Source: Lepidurus packardi (lineage: Eukaryota; Arthropoda; Branchiopoda; Notostraca; Triopsidae). Taken from it: a DNA stretch of 64,000 bases. Under the pieces are notes generated by a model that saw only the letters and a list, made by a program, of their open reading frames with translations, was not told where the DNA came from and searched no databases. This document shows, piece by piece, positions 23,901-37,179 of this stretch; the stretch's first letter is position 1; every line of letters starts with the position of its first letter. The stretch lies in the NCBI GenBank assembly GCA_023053545.1, contig JAKZAN010000002.1, positions 10,660,790 to 10,724,789 on the forward strand. The letters are read 5' to 3'. The position numbers and the translations under genes are program-made.

Positions 23901-26699
23901 GTCCCTCGCGTTCCCGGAATCGTAAGCAAACAAGCGACAATCGACTGAGTTTACAAACTGGAAATGAAATTCCAGAATATTACAACGTCCCGCCGCGCAG
24001 ACCACAACGCGGACCAAGTACTTCGTCTCTCCAACCTTCCTCAGACTTCCTAACTGGATCGCGTAGCCTATGCTCTTATGATGGAGACGACAGTGCTCAC
24101 AGGTCCGCTACCACGCTGCTCTCCACACTACTGGGCCAGAGTGAGCCGCCTGTGCCTCGGCGCAGCAAAAATAAAGCTAGTCGACCGGTGACCGAAAGTT
24201 ACCAAACTTGGCCTCGAACCAAGGGATGTAAAGAAGAATCTCCCGAGGCACCAACTGCGCCCAAGCGTACTCGTTCCAGGATTAGTGTACCTACCGTTGA
24301 ATATCCATTACCGGAAGAAATCGAAGAAATCGAAGAGATTATAGACTACAATATCGAGATAACGGAGCAGAATGAGTCTTCAAATGCCGTCGAGCCAGAA
24401 ACAGAACCCGAGATCGTACCATCCGCTCCGCATCGCAAGAAACGTCTGTCTTCTTGCGACGCTACATCTGCACCAATCTTTGAAGTTATGACTTGGCCGC
24501 GAGCAAAGCGGACGCCTCCGCCAACAGCGCCTAAACGCGAGAAAAAACTGCATCAGTCACAGGCTTCGCTACACACACCCATGGCATCGGAAGAAAGTTA
24601 CGAAAACGAACCCAAAGTAATCAATGAATTGATATTCCAAACTGAAGAATCAGTGGTCAAAGAGAGTCCGCCGTCCAGTCATTCGGAAGAGCAAGAAGCC
24701 ATTCAAATGATTGAAGATGTGGTAAACCAGGAATTACAAGCAGATTTTAACACAGAAACGCTACCGATCGTAGAAGATCCCTACGCTACCATCGAGCCTC
24801 GCAATAGGGAAAAACCGCCCCGTCCACCCCCACCTGTGATTCCACCGTCAGTTATTGAGCCAGCTTACAATGCTTCTACTACTGGTATGCCGTACGACTA
24901 CATTTATGCAGTTCCGCGTCGACAACAACGTCCTTCTGAACCGACCGCTTTTGCTCACACGCTACCGCACCCACCTCGTCCTCCACGTGCGTATTGGACG
25001 ATTCGACCACAACGACCACCGCGAAGGAAAACAATGATTGAATTTTTAGATTTGGAGGCTGACCTGCTCAGTAGATCAGCAGATCATTTGGAAAACAGCG
25101 AGCGACACAATTTCATGGGTTCAGCACGTGATTTGCAATCTGCGCCAGTAATTGAACGGATGAGGTTCAGGCCACTGCCAGCTCCGCCACGTAGCAAACG
25201 TGGCAAAAGCAACGAAAGATCCAACTACTCTGGCGAACTCGAACCCATCCCGGTTGTGCCTACGCCTCCCAAGCCTCCTCGAAGGACTGGAAGCTTAAGA
25301 AAGTCACCCAAGTCCGTTCAAAAGAGGTTGCCACCTAATATTCCACCAGCTGCAGTTACCATCCCCGAAGCTGAAATACACGCGACAGAAGAGAGCGGCA
25401 TTGCCTCACAAGAGAACGCTTTGGAGTGTAGGGTCGAACACAGCACCGTCAGTGACGGTTATGAGCCGATTGAAGTGGACGACGACTCTCTGCCTAAAGT
25501 TGAGGAAGTATCTATTGCCACTCAAACAGATCCCCTCCCTGAATTCGACGACGACTTGTTGGCAGCCAGCCTAGATTTTGGCGATGAATTGCCTACGGAA
25601 ATCCTGTCGGAAGATGTGACGCCTTCAAGTCCCACTCCGGCCAAGAAAGTAGACCAAGAATCCCAATGGCAGACGTCAGATCGCACCGAAACTTCAAGGG
25701 CAGTTCCAACTACAAAGGAACCCGAAGAAAAGCGTAAAAAATCACTGACACCCCCCATTTCCAAGCCTCCGCCCTGTTTTCACCGTTTGCGTACGCCGCC
25801 CAGAACTGAGGACGACGACGACGAAACGCCGTCGTGTCCACCGTATCCCATGGCCTTTTCTTTCCCGCCTCTCAACGTCAACCTGCCAGATCGTTTACAT
25901 CTCACCGAGCTAGAAGTCGATCGCCTGAATGTCCGTGAACTCCAAGCTAACCGCTTAATCGTCTCCGCAATTGACACACTTACTCTCCAGGTATTTCAAA
26001 CGCACATTATAAATATAAACAGATTTTAAGGCCATTGTATTAATCGCATTAATCTAACGGATTTAGGTGTCGGAGCTGACAAGTACCACAGGACCTTTCG
26101 TTATATCTCTTCCACAACCTGCCCCGCCTCATCCACCTTCAGAAGAGCGACGTCCAATGCTTGCCATTACGGAGGCCACACAAACATCCTTTGACGTGGT
26201 ACCAGCAGTGGTTGCGGTAGTTCAGGAGACGCCAGTGTGCGTTAAACCAGACGTAGTTGCCGAAGAAGAACGCCATCCTGAAGCAAAACCTCAAGAGATC
26301 CCACTTTTGCCTCCTACAGCGGAGGAGCCTCCTACAGCGGAAGGATCTGAGCTGGACGAATTGGGAGCTGTAGGCCCAGCGCCGGTGCCGACAACACTTC
26401 AATGCGATCCCACAATTCCTGAATTGACTGCCCAGTTAGCTGTCTTATCCGCACGGGAACTGAGCCGTGTAACAGCCATAGCCAGCCAGCAGGCACAAGA
26501 GGTTGCCGGCCGCTTTGCCCATCATGTCTGGCAGCAATTGACAGACTTTTTAGAAAGACAAGGCATCCATTTATCTCCTAAAGAACAAGAAGGTGTCCAG
26601 GTCTTGCTCTTACTGCTCTTAGTCGTGGTCGCTTGCATTTTTCTTCTCCTTGGCAGCCGTGTTCCTGGCCAACGTTGGGAAATCTATTACCCTTACTAA
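20934..26699 (+). CDS. Large proline-rich, tail-anchored membrane protein (5' end missing)
   Basis: Three exons join in phase: 20934-21096, 21463-25990 (one 4.5 kb exon) and 26067-26699, giving at least 1,773 codons. The start codon lies in an unidentified upstream exon. I do not recognise the family with certainty. Early on there is a PPPPTYLWEEVRR...GGYPWT block. A long disordered charged region follows, with acidic clusters, basic MPKPNIRMPNM/KLKMP-type stretches, and repeated Lys-rich amphipathic helices near residues 620 to 700. The second half is rich in PPRP/PxxP motifs that could bind SH3 domains, and a motif WPR(T/A)K...PTAPKR occurs twice. The C-terminus has an LxxLxVxxL helix-like stretch, then one hydrophobic segment of about 20 residues (VLLLLLLVVVACIFLLL) and a 15-residue tail ending in YYPY. 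That topology is of a tail-anchored ER or nuclear-envelope protein. A KASH-type linker is one possibility, but the usual PPPX ending is absent. Confidence 0.75.
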
Positions 26700-27001
26700 A
26701 TACGAATAACCGTTTTTTCTTTGGAGCTTGTTCAATGTCAAACAGAGAAAGGAATATTGTTTATTGGTTGTAGAAACATAAGTCCCTGGTGTTCAACTAG
26801 TTTGGCTATTGCGTAAAAAATGAATACAATAGCACAATAAATTAAACAATGCAGTCTAACTTGTCTAACAAAAAATCAATGTTATACGGAAATGAAAGCA
26901 TATAATTCACTGCTGTGATGGGAAATACCCAAAGAAATGGACTAGTTCTCACCTAAAACTATTATTAACCACGGCCGTTGTATATCCTAAAACGAGCAAA
27001 C

Positions 27002-29160
27002 TTAGTTACTAGTAAGTTCCGAGGGAGAGATCCGAACGAAATCCGACTCAAGTCCGATTTCACGTGGAAATCGGAACAAGTGAATCGGCAATGGCGTGCA
27101 GTGAGTACTGTCGAAGTCCACCATATACTCACTTGCCTAAGTGTTTACAAGGCGATTAATAATTTACAGTACAAAAAAAAGTATGAAAGAAATTACCAAG
27201 AAAAGCAGTAGTTGTTGCCTTTCACGGACAGTCCAGTCACTGCCAATGAGCATGGGAAATGAATTACCGTTTTCGTTGGCATACTGCTGCAAACGCGATA
27301 CTAATACGTCATCTTGTACGCTATACTCCATAACCATGCGTCCTTATTTTTAAATAAAAATATTTGTAAGAAAAAACAAGCGATTAAGAGTTACACTTCT
27401 ATCTAAACATTTACTCTGTCGCTGCACATCTGAACCTAACCACTGTTTCAGGACGGGAATAGTGGACTCATCTACAAGTTTGGGGAAGCGGCTTTGCAGA
27501 ATTTTAAGAAGCAAATCATTTCCTCGATTCGTTTCAATGCCACCTCGTCTGATAGAAACAGTAGTTAGTTTTGTCTAATCAAGTGATTCGATAAGTAGCT
27601 TACTCGATCGCAATAACTTCGTCTCGAACACGGCGCACTAGGATCACAGGCCCAGCATACTTGACAACTTGCTCTGCAATATTTAGATTAAGGTAACCAC
27701 GAATGGCAGTCTTGACTAACGGACTCCATGAAGTTGGCATAACTCCCAGCGCCAACGGAAGAACGTCATCAAACGTGGCATCCAAAACCTTTGGGCAAAT
27801 ACAACGTAGTAAAAACATGTACGACCGCGATGCGGAGATACCAGTGCTCGTATATTGGGATAGTTCATCGCTGCCCATGAGGATGTAAAGCCTCCTATAC
27901 TCCAGCCATAAACTACAATTTTCTCTGGAGGAAACTGCAGTCGATGAATAGCAAATTGCATTACGGCGTCCACTGCGTTTAAATCTTGATCGGGGTACGG
28001 CATTCCCTGTTTGGAGCGCATTAAAGCTATAACTGCGTTTTTGATCTGCAAGTATATTACTGTGCTCCCGGCAAATCCGGGATGGTTCCAACCCAGCGTA
28101 GAATAGCCAGCTTGCAATGGGGTAGTTACCACACCAACTTCATAAAAACCTGCATTGCCTTCGCTGCAAATAACTAAAATGTCTCCATTGGGATAGGAAG
28201 AACTGCATTGACGAAAAATACTGCATCAGCAAACAAAAAACTTATAAACAAAAACCAGCGTACTCATTTCGTCTGTCGACTAAAACTGAGTCGATGTGGT
28301 TTCCGTCTTTCGTCAACAGTTTGAAACGCTGCGCGTTGCTTCCTTCAATTAAACTAGCCCGTCCTTCAACAAAACTTTCTTCTAATGGTAAATTATAACC
28401 CCATTTAAATATATTTTTTGACAATATAGACTATTATTACGGGCAATAAGATGCTGAATAATAGTTCCTGGGTACAACATCCGGATCCCAAAAGTGTGAG
28501 CGACTACATAACCAATGACTTGACATGGAAGGGCTTTAATCCAGTCAAGATTGGACCGTCGAGTACTATGTGCCTTAATAAACGATCTTGGCTTCATCTC
28601 ATCTCTAAACACGTACGAAGATTAATTTAGAACATACAAAAGTAATCAGATGTTTTACACCTGTCGACCTGATTCCAAGCAAAATCGACTGGCCAGGCCC
28701 AAAATTCGAAGTCATAGCGAGCCAAAGCAGCCTTTTAGAGAACGTGTAATTTTTTTAATATGACGGATAAAGAGGCAGTTCAACTTTACTTTAAGCTGGA
28801 CCGACGATGGATTGTTTCGAGCACTTGTCAAAACGCGCATGAAACCGACATAATCTGGCCTTCTGTAACGGCCCAAAGCTCTGACAAGCAAAGATCCGAG
28901 ATAAACCGTTGACCAGAGAACAGCGACACGTACCAAGATGGGTACTATATCCCGACTCAGATAACTTCGCTTATAAAGAAACAAGGCCAGTATTGGAGAC
29001 GTATACAACCCAATTTTCCGTGTGATTTCCATCTATTCAATTTGGCAAGTTTTAATCCATTCAAGATTGATAGCGTAATCGTACTTACGACACGGACAGC
29101 CTGATCGCCATGTTTTTCTAATCCATGAGCAATATAATTGAATGCCTGATAGAAATGCAC
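27002..29160 (-). CDS. ABHD16A: ABHD16A-like phosphatidylserine lipase
   Basis: Eleven exons: 29089-29160, 28790-29032, 28661-28731, 28441-28604, 28264-28381, 28061-28202, 27842-28006, 27604-27788, 27415-27548, 27197-27342, 27002-27136, giving 524 codons plus stop (human: 558). The N-terminus has two hydrophobic segments that would anchor the protein in the ER membrane. A WPVDFAWN block, a LVAH-like YVVAHTFG...MLYPG block and the alpha/beta-hydrolase core follow: GWNHPGFAGSTG oxyanion region, nucleophile elbow GWSIGG (Ser at about residue 306), LDATFDDVLPLAL, an Asp in RRVRDE, and a His in FDSTHCTPLP. Human ABHD16A converts phosphatidylserine to lyso-phosphatidylserine. A further N-terminal exon is possible, since about 34 residues of the human N-terminus have no counterpart and an acceptor-like CAG lies just inside the proposed first exon. 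Confidence 0.92.
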
Positions 29161-30074
29161 GAATTAAGTTCGCAATAAAATATATGTCAATACGATTAGC
29201 TCATGCCTAAGTACGCTATTGATCAAGTCAAGTGTGGGTCCTTGGACTTGACTTGAACCTTATCAAAGAAAAATTCAGTTATGATAATTACTTCGCATTT
29301 AGCACAAAGGTTTGCCGCGCATCCAAAACGATGGCCAACAAATAAGTAAAACAAAGTTCAAACAAGAAATAGTTCTTCCAACCCAGAAACAAGGCTGATA
29401 AACAACGGTATTTTTTTCTCATCTTGAAATTTTCTGTACACAAAAAACATGTGAAATATACTCTAGTCTGACTTTCTTTTGTAAAAAAAAGGATTAATCC
29501 AAATTAACTAACCCCAAGTGATTTTCCTTCCCCTACCCTCGCGAAAATTATTTTTTTCTCCAAAAACAATTGTCAATTGATAATAAATAGGTTGCTGTAG
29601 GAAAGAAACTACTTTCTTACCAGCAACGAAGCGGTCAAGACTGATACGGCAATACACTTAACTCGAGAGAACTCTGTACTTTTCCTATCCCATACATCAT
29701 ATGCGCAACTGCACTAAGATTAATCAGAATATCTACTATCTAGTTATGGTACCTGACTTTCTGGAACCCCATGGAAGCGAAAGAGCCTCGGGCTAAATAT
29801 GCACTTAAGGAACAAAGCCATGGACTCTAATTTGCTTTCGCTGCTCATTGAAACTTGTAACTTTTAAGGATTATCTTGCAAAATACACTTCCTACCGTTC
29901 GCCAAAATGAGACATGTTTACAACTTGTTATCCCTGCTGTTAGAAAGCAAACCGAGAGTGGTTTTCCTTATGGCTAAGATGGGTACGGCGAACTGTTCCG
30001 TACTCTGAATTTGTATGTTTACATCTGAATGTGCTTTCTTGAAAAAGTGCGGGTGATTTAATTTCAATTGAATT
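29161..30074. promoter_or_regulatory. Shared intergenic region between divergent ABHD16A and URM1
   Basis: About 0.9 kb separates the two divergent start codons. It is AT-rich, carries no recognised coding region, and must contain both promoters. A first exon of ABHD16A may also lie within it. No specific elements are evident. Confidence 0.4.
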
Positions 30075-30853
30075 ATGGATAATCTCGCCATCACCATCGA
30101 ATTTAGGTAGGTACAGTAGATATCTGGAATGCAATACGGTATGCTATAATTTAAGTGTTTCATTCCACTTTGCCTTTCTTCAGCGGTGGTGCGGAGTTAT
30201 TATTTGACAAGAAAAAACACCATGAGGTTAGTCTTCCTCCTTCCCAAAACGGCCCTTGTGAGTAATAATATGTTCAAAGCAATGAACAGATTATTTCATG
30301 CCGCTATTTCTTTTAATCTGTATTTCACAGGGACAATAAAACAGTTACTCGTCTGGATTAAAGAGAACTTACTAAAAGAGCGCCCGGAACTTTTCCTTCA
30401 AGGAGACTCAGTGTAAATAAAATGACTTTATTTCATATAAATGAATAAAAAAAAATGCTAATTTGTGTTCTTCTATCTTTTTTTTTCGTTTAGGAGACCT
30501 GGTATTCTCGTCCTGGTCAACAATGCTGATTGGGAGTTAGTCGTAAGTATTTCATGCATGAAAAGCAGCACCCGATGCTCTCATCTGTTCCGTACTTCCC
30601 CCCCTGGCATCCTCCCCCCTTTTCCCGACTTCCCTTGATTAGTCGCTCCTCCCAAGATGCAAGTTGTAACATTCGCATGCCAAGTTCTAACAACGACCCC
30701 AATCCTTCATTGACACTCGCCTAATAAGTTCACATTAAGGCTACGGTTAATTTCCCTTTTTATTTCCTTTTTCTACATTGGCAGGGACAACTGGATTACC
30801 ATCTGGCCCCCAACGATCAAATCGTCTTCATTTCTACACTCCACGGTGGCTGA
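30075..30853 (+). CDS. URM1: Ubiquitin-related modifier 1
   Basis: Five exons: 30075-30106, 30184-30257, 30331-30412, 30494-30542, 30785-30853, giving 101 codons plus stop, the same length as human URM1. The beta-grasp fold is evident: an N-terminal strand ending [11 protein letters not shown], then [46 protein letters not shown], and the C-terminal ISTLHGG. The protein ends directly in Gly-Gly, ready for thiocarboxylation by the MOCS3/Uba4 E1 without processing. URM1 donates sulfur for 2-thiolation of wobble uridine in cytosolic Lys, Glu and Gln tRNAs and can be conjugated to proteins under oxidative stress. The last intron (242 bases) is unusually long for this locus. Confidence 0.96.
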
Positions 30854-33800
30854 GCTCTGCAATTCCACCTATTGTGTAAAAGCCAGACAATACAAAAAAA
30901 AAATTGTGAAACACTCTTGAAAGTTCTTCCTTAATTTAAAAAGAAAAAGTTATCCACTAACGTGTGTAGCTGACTGTTACAATACTGATCCCTTCCATTT
31001 TACGCATATGCTGCGCATTGGTCTTGATTTTGGATTTTTCTTTCTTTGTTTGATTTTCTTGGCCTTTGTTAAGTCCGACTCTCCATGGCGGTTTTGTGGA
31101 TTATGGCCAGTATGTAGTTGTGTGGTGTCCAGTGAGGCGTTACTGGCCCACTGCCACGATGCTCCACCTCTTCTTTGACCCGACAAGAAAAGGGATGATC
31201 AAGTCTTGATTAAAGGTCGGCGAGAAGCGAACGAGGAACTTGATAACCGCCTTCCTTTTGAAGACATCTTTGTCGTCGCAAAAGCGTAGATTTTAAGAAA
31301 ACATAAACGGTACTGTACGTATTTATTTTTACACACACTACTGTTTAATGCACGCTGAGCCTTTTGTGGCCTATTCTTTCCCTTTCCGCTCTCTTTATTT
31401 CTAGCCTAACCAAACGAGTTCTCTTATGCATTTTTCTGCTACAGGAAGTTCCCTTTATCACGCACGTTCCATTGAATTTGAATGGACAACGATCGTCTTC
31501 GTCTAGTCTGTCTTCCCTAAGCTGGATCTCGATTACAAAAGAAACTTTGGCCGATCATAGTCATTCAATCCACAATTCGAAGGATGGCAAAGAAACCAAC
31601 CCCCTCCCCTCCACCTCCCATATCCATTCCTCTAGGAATGCCTTTCACTGCATAACCCCCCGTTAGTTAGAGAACAGCAATAACAACCCTACTTCCTTTA
31701 GCTGGACTCATTGTCCGGGCGCAGCACCCTCTCTAAGGAGTTCTTCAGTGTCGTTCGTTCCGTTTTCTCAGCCCCGGAAGGAAATCTCTTCTCCGCTTTT
31801 CTCTAGCACCAAAATTCCTTCTTGATTGTCGTTTCCCTTTATCCTTACCTACCAGCTGCCTCAGCTATAGTCTAGTCTGGATATGGTCTGAACTGGACGC
31901 TTTTTTGTGCAATTTAGCTCCTACCTGTAACCTATACAACGCGTATTAGACAGCATGGGTACTTCCAGATTTCAAGTAGTTCATGCCAAAAATATCTATT
32001 TCATTTGCCTGTGTTTTCTGGTAGGGGTAAAAAACGGGTTTAGTTCCCTTTTATCTCATTTATCATGAGGGGCTCACGTGGTCACGATCATTAAGCGGTG
32101 TAAAAGCCCTTTACTGTCTTGGGCGATGCGCGTCTGTGGGAGATGACGATGACCTAGCCTATCGTCCTTAGGGAACGACAAACATGTCAGGTCATCCTGG
32201 GTGTTTGCCAATGAAGGGGAGTTTCTCGATTCTAGTGGGAGAAAAACGGACACGGATATCAGAGATGGCGAGAAGGAGGGTGTGGACACTCGTTGGGAGG
32301 TGGGGGTTCTAGAGACTGTGCCAGGGGAGAATCGTATCATTAGACAGGTCAAAGCAAAAGAATGAAAGCGTACAAGCCCCCACAGGATTGCTTCGTCTTC
32401 AGGAATCAGAACGGTCGCTGAGTCTGAAAGCGTCCTTCTCGTTGCTGCGTCCCTGCCTGAACTTCAATCCGCTCTTTTCAACCATCGTTCTCAATACCAG
32501 AAAAAGTTAAATAGGGACAAAACGATCAGTCTTTTTAACCACTCTTTCTTTATTGAACTTTTCTCCGTGCATTTTTCTTGTCTTTTCTTTTACATCAAAA
32601 CCTATAGTGGTTTCATACAAACCTGTTCATACAACTTATACATGTCAAATCGTATTCATGTATAATCATAAACATAATGATGTCCAGGAACTGAAATTTA
32701 GATAATAAGTTAACACAACTGAAGAGATGAGGGAAGAGGAAAAGAGAGGGTACTAACGCAAGTACATCAAATTTTCTTCAGGGAGAAAAAAAAATAAAAA
32801 AAATAACGTGGCTCGAGCTAGGGTTAGTTATAATCTTTATTTGATAAGAGCACGAGTAAGGGAGCCCCAGCGGGAAAGTAATGGAAGTCCTTTCGCCATC
32901 CATCACATGTAATGAATCTGTGTGCCCACGTGGATCCTGTGCATCTCCGCTGGGCCTGCGATGAAGAAGGATCCATGGAATGGTCTCGCACAGCAAACTC
33001 TAAAGCTTTCCCTCCACACATTTCTCGCCCACTCTGGACGCCGGGAGTCCAAAACCTTATTATATTTCTCTTGACACTGGCGACAAGCAATATTGACTCA
33101 CACATTATATCCCACGACAGACAACGGACAAGAGCAAGGGATGCCGGGTTTTTGTCATAACATAAACTAAGAATGGGGACCGAAAAACGAGGCAAATTTA
33201 CTGTGGATCTCAGAGACCCCAAGAAAAGTTTGCACTCGCAGCATGTCGAACGTGCTGAAAAAAGGAAAATTCAAACAAACAAAGTAATATAAAAGAGATT
33301 TGTTGTTTTTTTGTCCGTATAAGAAGAGCTGATAAACGCCATCAAACAATGATGTCCCCACACACTTCTTGCTAAGTAAAAAAGTACAAGAATTGCGTTT
33401 GGACAATCATGGCTTGATCTGGGCGATTTCTCCCCACAACGCAGTGTCAACAGCACGTAGAGAGACGCTCGTCTTTTTTTTCTCTTGGAAGCAGCTATCC
33501 CAGGAAAACACGGAAGATTTCCCCCTTTTTCTTTTTAAAATGGTTGGCAACCCAGATGTGGGGACGGCGAACGGAAAAACGATTCCATTCCGTAATCTGC
33601 TGGGGAGCTTCTGATGGTCCAATCAATAGTGGATGGCGGCCGGCTCTTTGCCTCCTTTACAGAAAAAAATCGCTCTTCTCCCCTTCGCCCCTCTCAGCAA
33701 CGTTCTTTTCGTTCGGTATATCTTCCACTCTTCGAACGGCCACAAGAAGCCTAGTTGCTCTTAATGGTATTGAGAGAAGCAAGTTGCCACCAGCATGTCC

Positions 33801-36800
33801 AACAATGGCCAAAATTTACGACGACTCTTGGAATTGGAATGCTCGTGCTTAGCCAGCGCCCAGTCCATAACACAATCCATTGCTTTTCACTTCACTTTCT
33901 CAAGCATTACTTTACTCACAAGCCCAAAACTCGAAGTTAGTGCCGGATATGTTGGTAAGTTCCGGTTCCCTGCATATGAGACTTCACCCTGCGAATAAGA
34001 AACCTAACTTGGTTCCATTACAAAAGCTGACAACTAGAAATTACCTTGAAAATTCCGTAACAAAAGATAACTCTGAACAACTGCTTCACAACTCCAAGGA
34101 AAGGCGAGCCGGATTCAGTTTGTTTCCACAAAAATACAACAATTCTGTAACAAGAACTTGACGAACACAAGATATTGCTTATATAGCTATACGCGGCATT
34201 CAACTGCTCCATGATAGTCGGGCGAGTCAAAAGGGTAGGAGCACTAGACTATCCTTCCTACTCGAGCGACAACGAGCTTCTTCCCTTGAACTTGTTACGG
34301 AATGCTCCCTATATAATTTACTCCGGCCTTTGCTTCTTGCTAGCTCGGCATGGTCCAACAGCACACACCCACAGCAGCAGCAAATGCCCACATCTTCAGT
34401 TTCTCAACTCCGGATGTCTCGTCTTCGAGCCAACGAGCGCCCGCCTTCTCGTTCTCCATGGAAAGCCAACCTTTTCCGCCGTCGTTTGTGCGAGGCTCTA
34501 TCCCGTGGTGTTGCTCGCACCCTTTAACAAATCTGGCAAAATACCGAGTCGGCGTCTAGGGAATCCAAATCCTATTGCTTAATATTTCTGCCACTGTAGG
34601 AATCGTAAAAAGGTCTAAACGTATCTTGCGGCACTCATGAGCCTATTCTAGCTAGCTTCTGCACTGTAAAACGTCTCGTGGTTTCGTATGTCAAATATTT
34701 CAAAATACCAATATGTAGTTTCGGTAACAACTTCTTAATTGAAACCCCATCACATATTTAAATGGTCTTTTTTTTATTATTTATCATTTTTTTACAAATT
34801 TCACTACGAGTTATTGTAAACTAGAATTCACATTGTAGTTTCACAAGTATTTTATCGACATACAAGGTACCAGGTATCAGATTTTTTCTTTTTACCAATG
34901 TGCACTACAATTTGGAATACTGAGTAAGTTACCAACGATTGGCAAGTGACGAATGCAGTAATCAACTTCCAATACAAGTAAAAGCGATTTTACTATTGTC
35001 TGGTACAACAGATTGCCCAAGCTGTTCAAATATCTGAAGTGATCCGCCCAGATGGAATTAGGTACGATTAGTGTGCGGCATAAACATTTTACTCATATGA
35101 CAGATCTGACAGCTTTGGTTGTGTCACCCCGTAACGGACCTAATTAGAGCTACCACTGGTATTTTTTACGGTCTCCTAATATGCGGGCTGTACGTATAAC
35201 TCCATTGTGAGCTATTCAGTTAACCCTTTGTTGCCGGTTCTTTCCTTTTGCGCCTCCCCCAAACCCGGCGATCCCCAACTCGTTTCGTTGTTCCCAGCAA
35301 GGCAGCAAAGACTCCCCCACACAGACACATAGGCCTCTTTTGCAAGGCAATGAGGCAGAAGACCATTGTTAGAACCTGACGACGTCCTCAGGGAACAGAT
35401 AGTCACACGTCGTTCATCACAGACGTCTTTTCCAGCCACCGAAAAACACCCACCAACTACCACCAACAGGAACAGCAGCCCCTGACTTTTAGTAGTTATC
35501 GACATTCGCTTCCCAATTCCTTCCCCAGCGTATAACTCTCTTGATTCATTTTTGCATAGCCGCCTACTCCCAGTATTCTTTCTAAACGCTGAGAGAGAAA
35601 GCAAGAGAGGAAAAGATGGAGAGAAGGAGCTTTGCACATAAAAGTTGTACCACCCTTCGTGTAGTCAAAGCAAGATTTCCCTACGTCAAAGCGTTATACC
35701 TCGTACGATATTTGGCACTTGTATGGTAATTCGAAGTAGGGAGTTTCAATCATGTCGTTTGTCTCCTGCTTGCAAATGAGCCTAAAAGGTCTTCTAACCC
35801 TATATATCTTCGACAGATGAAAACCTGTCACCTACGAGGTACTGTTGAAATAGCTAGATCAACGGACACGGAACTTTGCCAAGATTATGAATTGTTCTTC
35901 CAACAACCTCACAGGCTTAAAAGTTACTGACATAAAGACTGCACTTCACACATCTTGACCGTTTCTCACTGAAAGGATTAAGTTAAAGAAACGGACACTG
36001 TTCGCAAGTTATGTCCAAGAAGGCGAGCAGCAGCTGCTGCATGCTTGCATAACGCGACACATGAGTGAATAAAAACGAAAATGCCAGGGGCCCATGAATG
36101 CTTGAGTTTGAATGAATAAAGACGAATAGAAAGGGGAGACTCCCTTTAACCTGAACACTTTTCGAATGATCGACGTCTTGAAAGGCAGCTCTTGTATTCG
36201 AAACCGACTATGGGAACGACTCGAGCAACATGCAGCAACAACATACTGAAAAGCCACTAGAAATTGCAAACCATGCGCAAATGTTCAACGGCTTCAAGAC
36301 TGGGGATACCTTTTCAATATAATTTTCCAAATCGGAAATTGAGCAACGGTCACCATGTCTCCTCCCAATTCTTTTAAGTTGTTATCAAAAAAGAAGAAGA
36401 GGCCACACAGCAGAAAGACTCAAGAAACGGATTAAGTTATGGTTGGAAAGCGTCAAGAAACTTCACACCTGGCTCAACCGTGATGTCTAGGCAATATTGA
36501 AAAATGGGTTCTAAGGGTAGAACTTGGCATACGTTACAGAAATCTGGTTCATAAAGGAAAACGGGATAAGGAACGGGAGGTGAGGGACTCAAGGTCTGGT
36601 TAGAAGGGTGCAAGAGTGAACAAGAAATAAAAAGAAAAGGAAAAGCGAGGACTTTCGGCACTCTTTCCAAATCCGTTATAGAAAACACGAATCCGAGTAT
36701 TGCAGCAGCTCCATAGCGCGTAGACGGACCCTGCGTTTCCCCCCTCTTCTACCTACTCTTTCTTCAGTAATACAGGTAAAAAGAGATGTATGGCAATTGT

Positions 36801-37179
36801 CTGCACCAATGAGATACGGCCAGGTGTGTGCCCAAATCAAACGCGGGCATTTGTGTTCGCCTTGACGCTTGAGAAAAGGTAAATGCATGGAAAAGCCAAT
36901 TTTCAAACAGCCGATATTGGAAGAGGGGGGACAAACAGATTTAGATATAAACGTCCTCATTCGCGACAAAAACGAGGCAACAGCTGTTTTCTTACCACTG
37001 AGGCTCAATATAAGTTGAAACGTAAACGAATTCGTACCCGTAAAAAAAATCCTTAAGAAGACGAAAAGGAATTGCTACAAACATCCTTAGCTTCAATAGA
37101 GATTTAGACTGTAATATACACGGAGATTTGGGCAACATGCTACTCGTCACAAGGGACACAACATCTAATTGTTAACAAG
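30854..37179. other. 6.3 kb gene-poor interval
   Basis: I recognise no conserved protein, RNA gene or transposon in this stretch. Open frames up to 141 codons exist on both strands, but their composition is unremarkable and none link through good splice sites to a known domain. One minus-strand frame with a plausible signal peptide (35212-35505) is listed separately. The size, in a region where other genes are spaced by hundreds of bases, suggests regulatory DNA or genes with unrecognisable short exons. Confidence 0.5.
35212..35505 (-). CDS. Possible secreted-peptide exon (weak)
   Basis: A minus-strand frame has an internal ATG giving MSITTKSQGLLFLLVVVGGC, then FSVAGKDVCDERR. A short basic start, a hydrophobic core and a small-residue cleavage zone (SVAG) make a textbook signal peptide. 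The rest is Cys- and Ser-containing but matches nothing I know. It may be the first exon of a secreted peptide precursor or a chance frame. No splice partner was found. Confidence 0.25.
   Translation of the reverse strand: MSITTKSQGLLFLLVVVGGCFSVAGKDVCDERRVTICSLRTSSGSNNGLLPHCLAKEAYVSVWGSLCCLAGNNETSWGSPGLGEAQKERTGNKGLTE

Noticed and set aside
25930..26699. Certain assignment of a KASH domain to the tail-anchored protein
   Set aside because: The terminal helix fits, but the lumenal tail is short and ends YYPY without the PPPX signature, so only topology is claimed.
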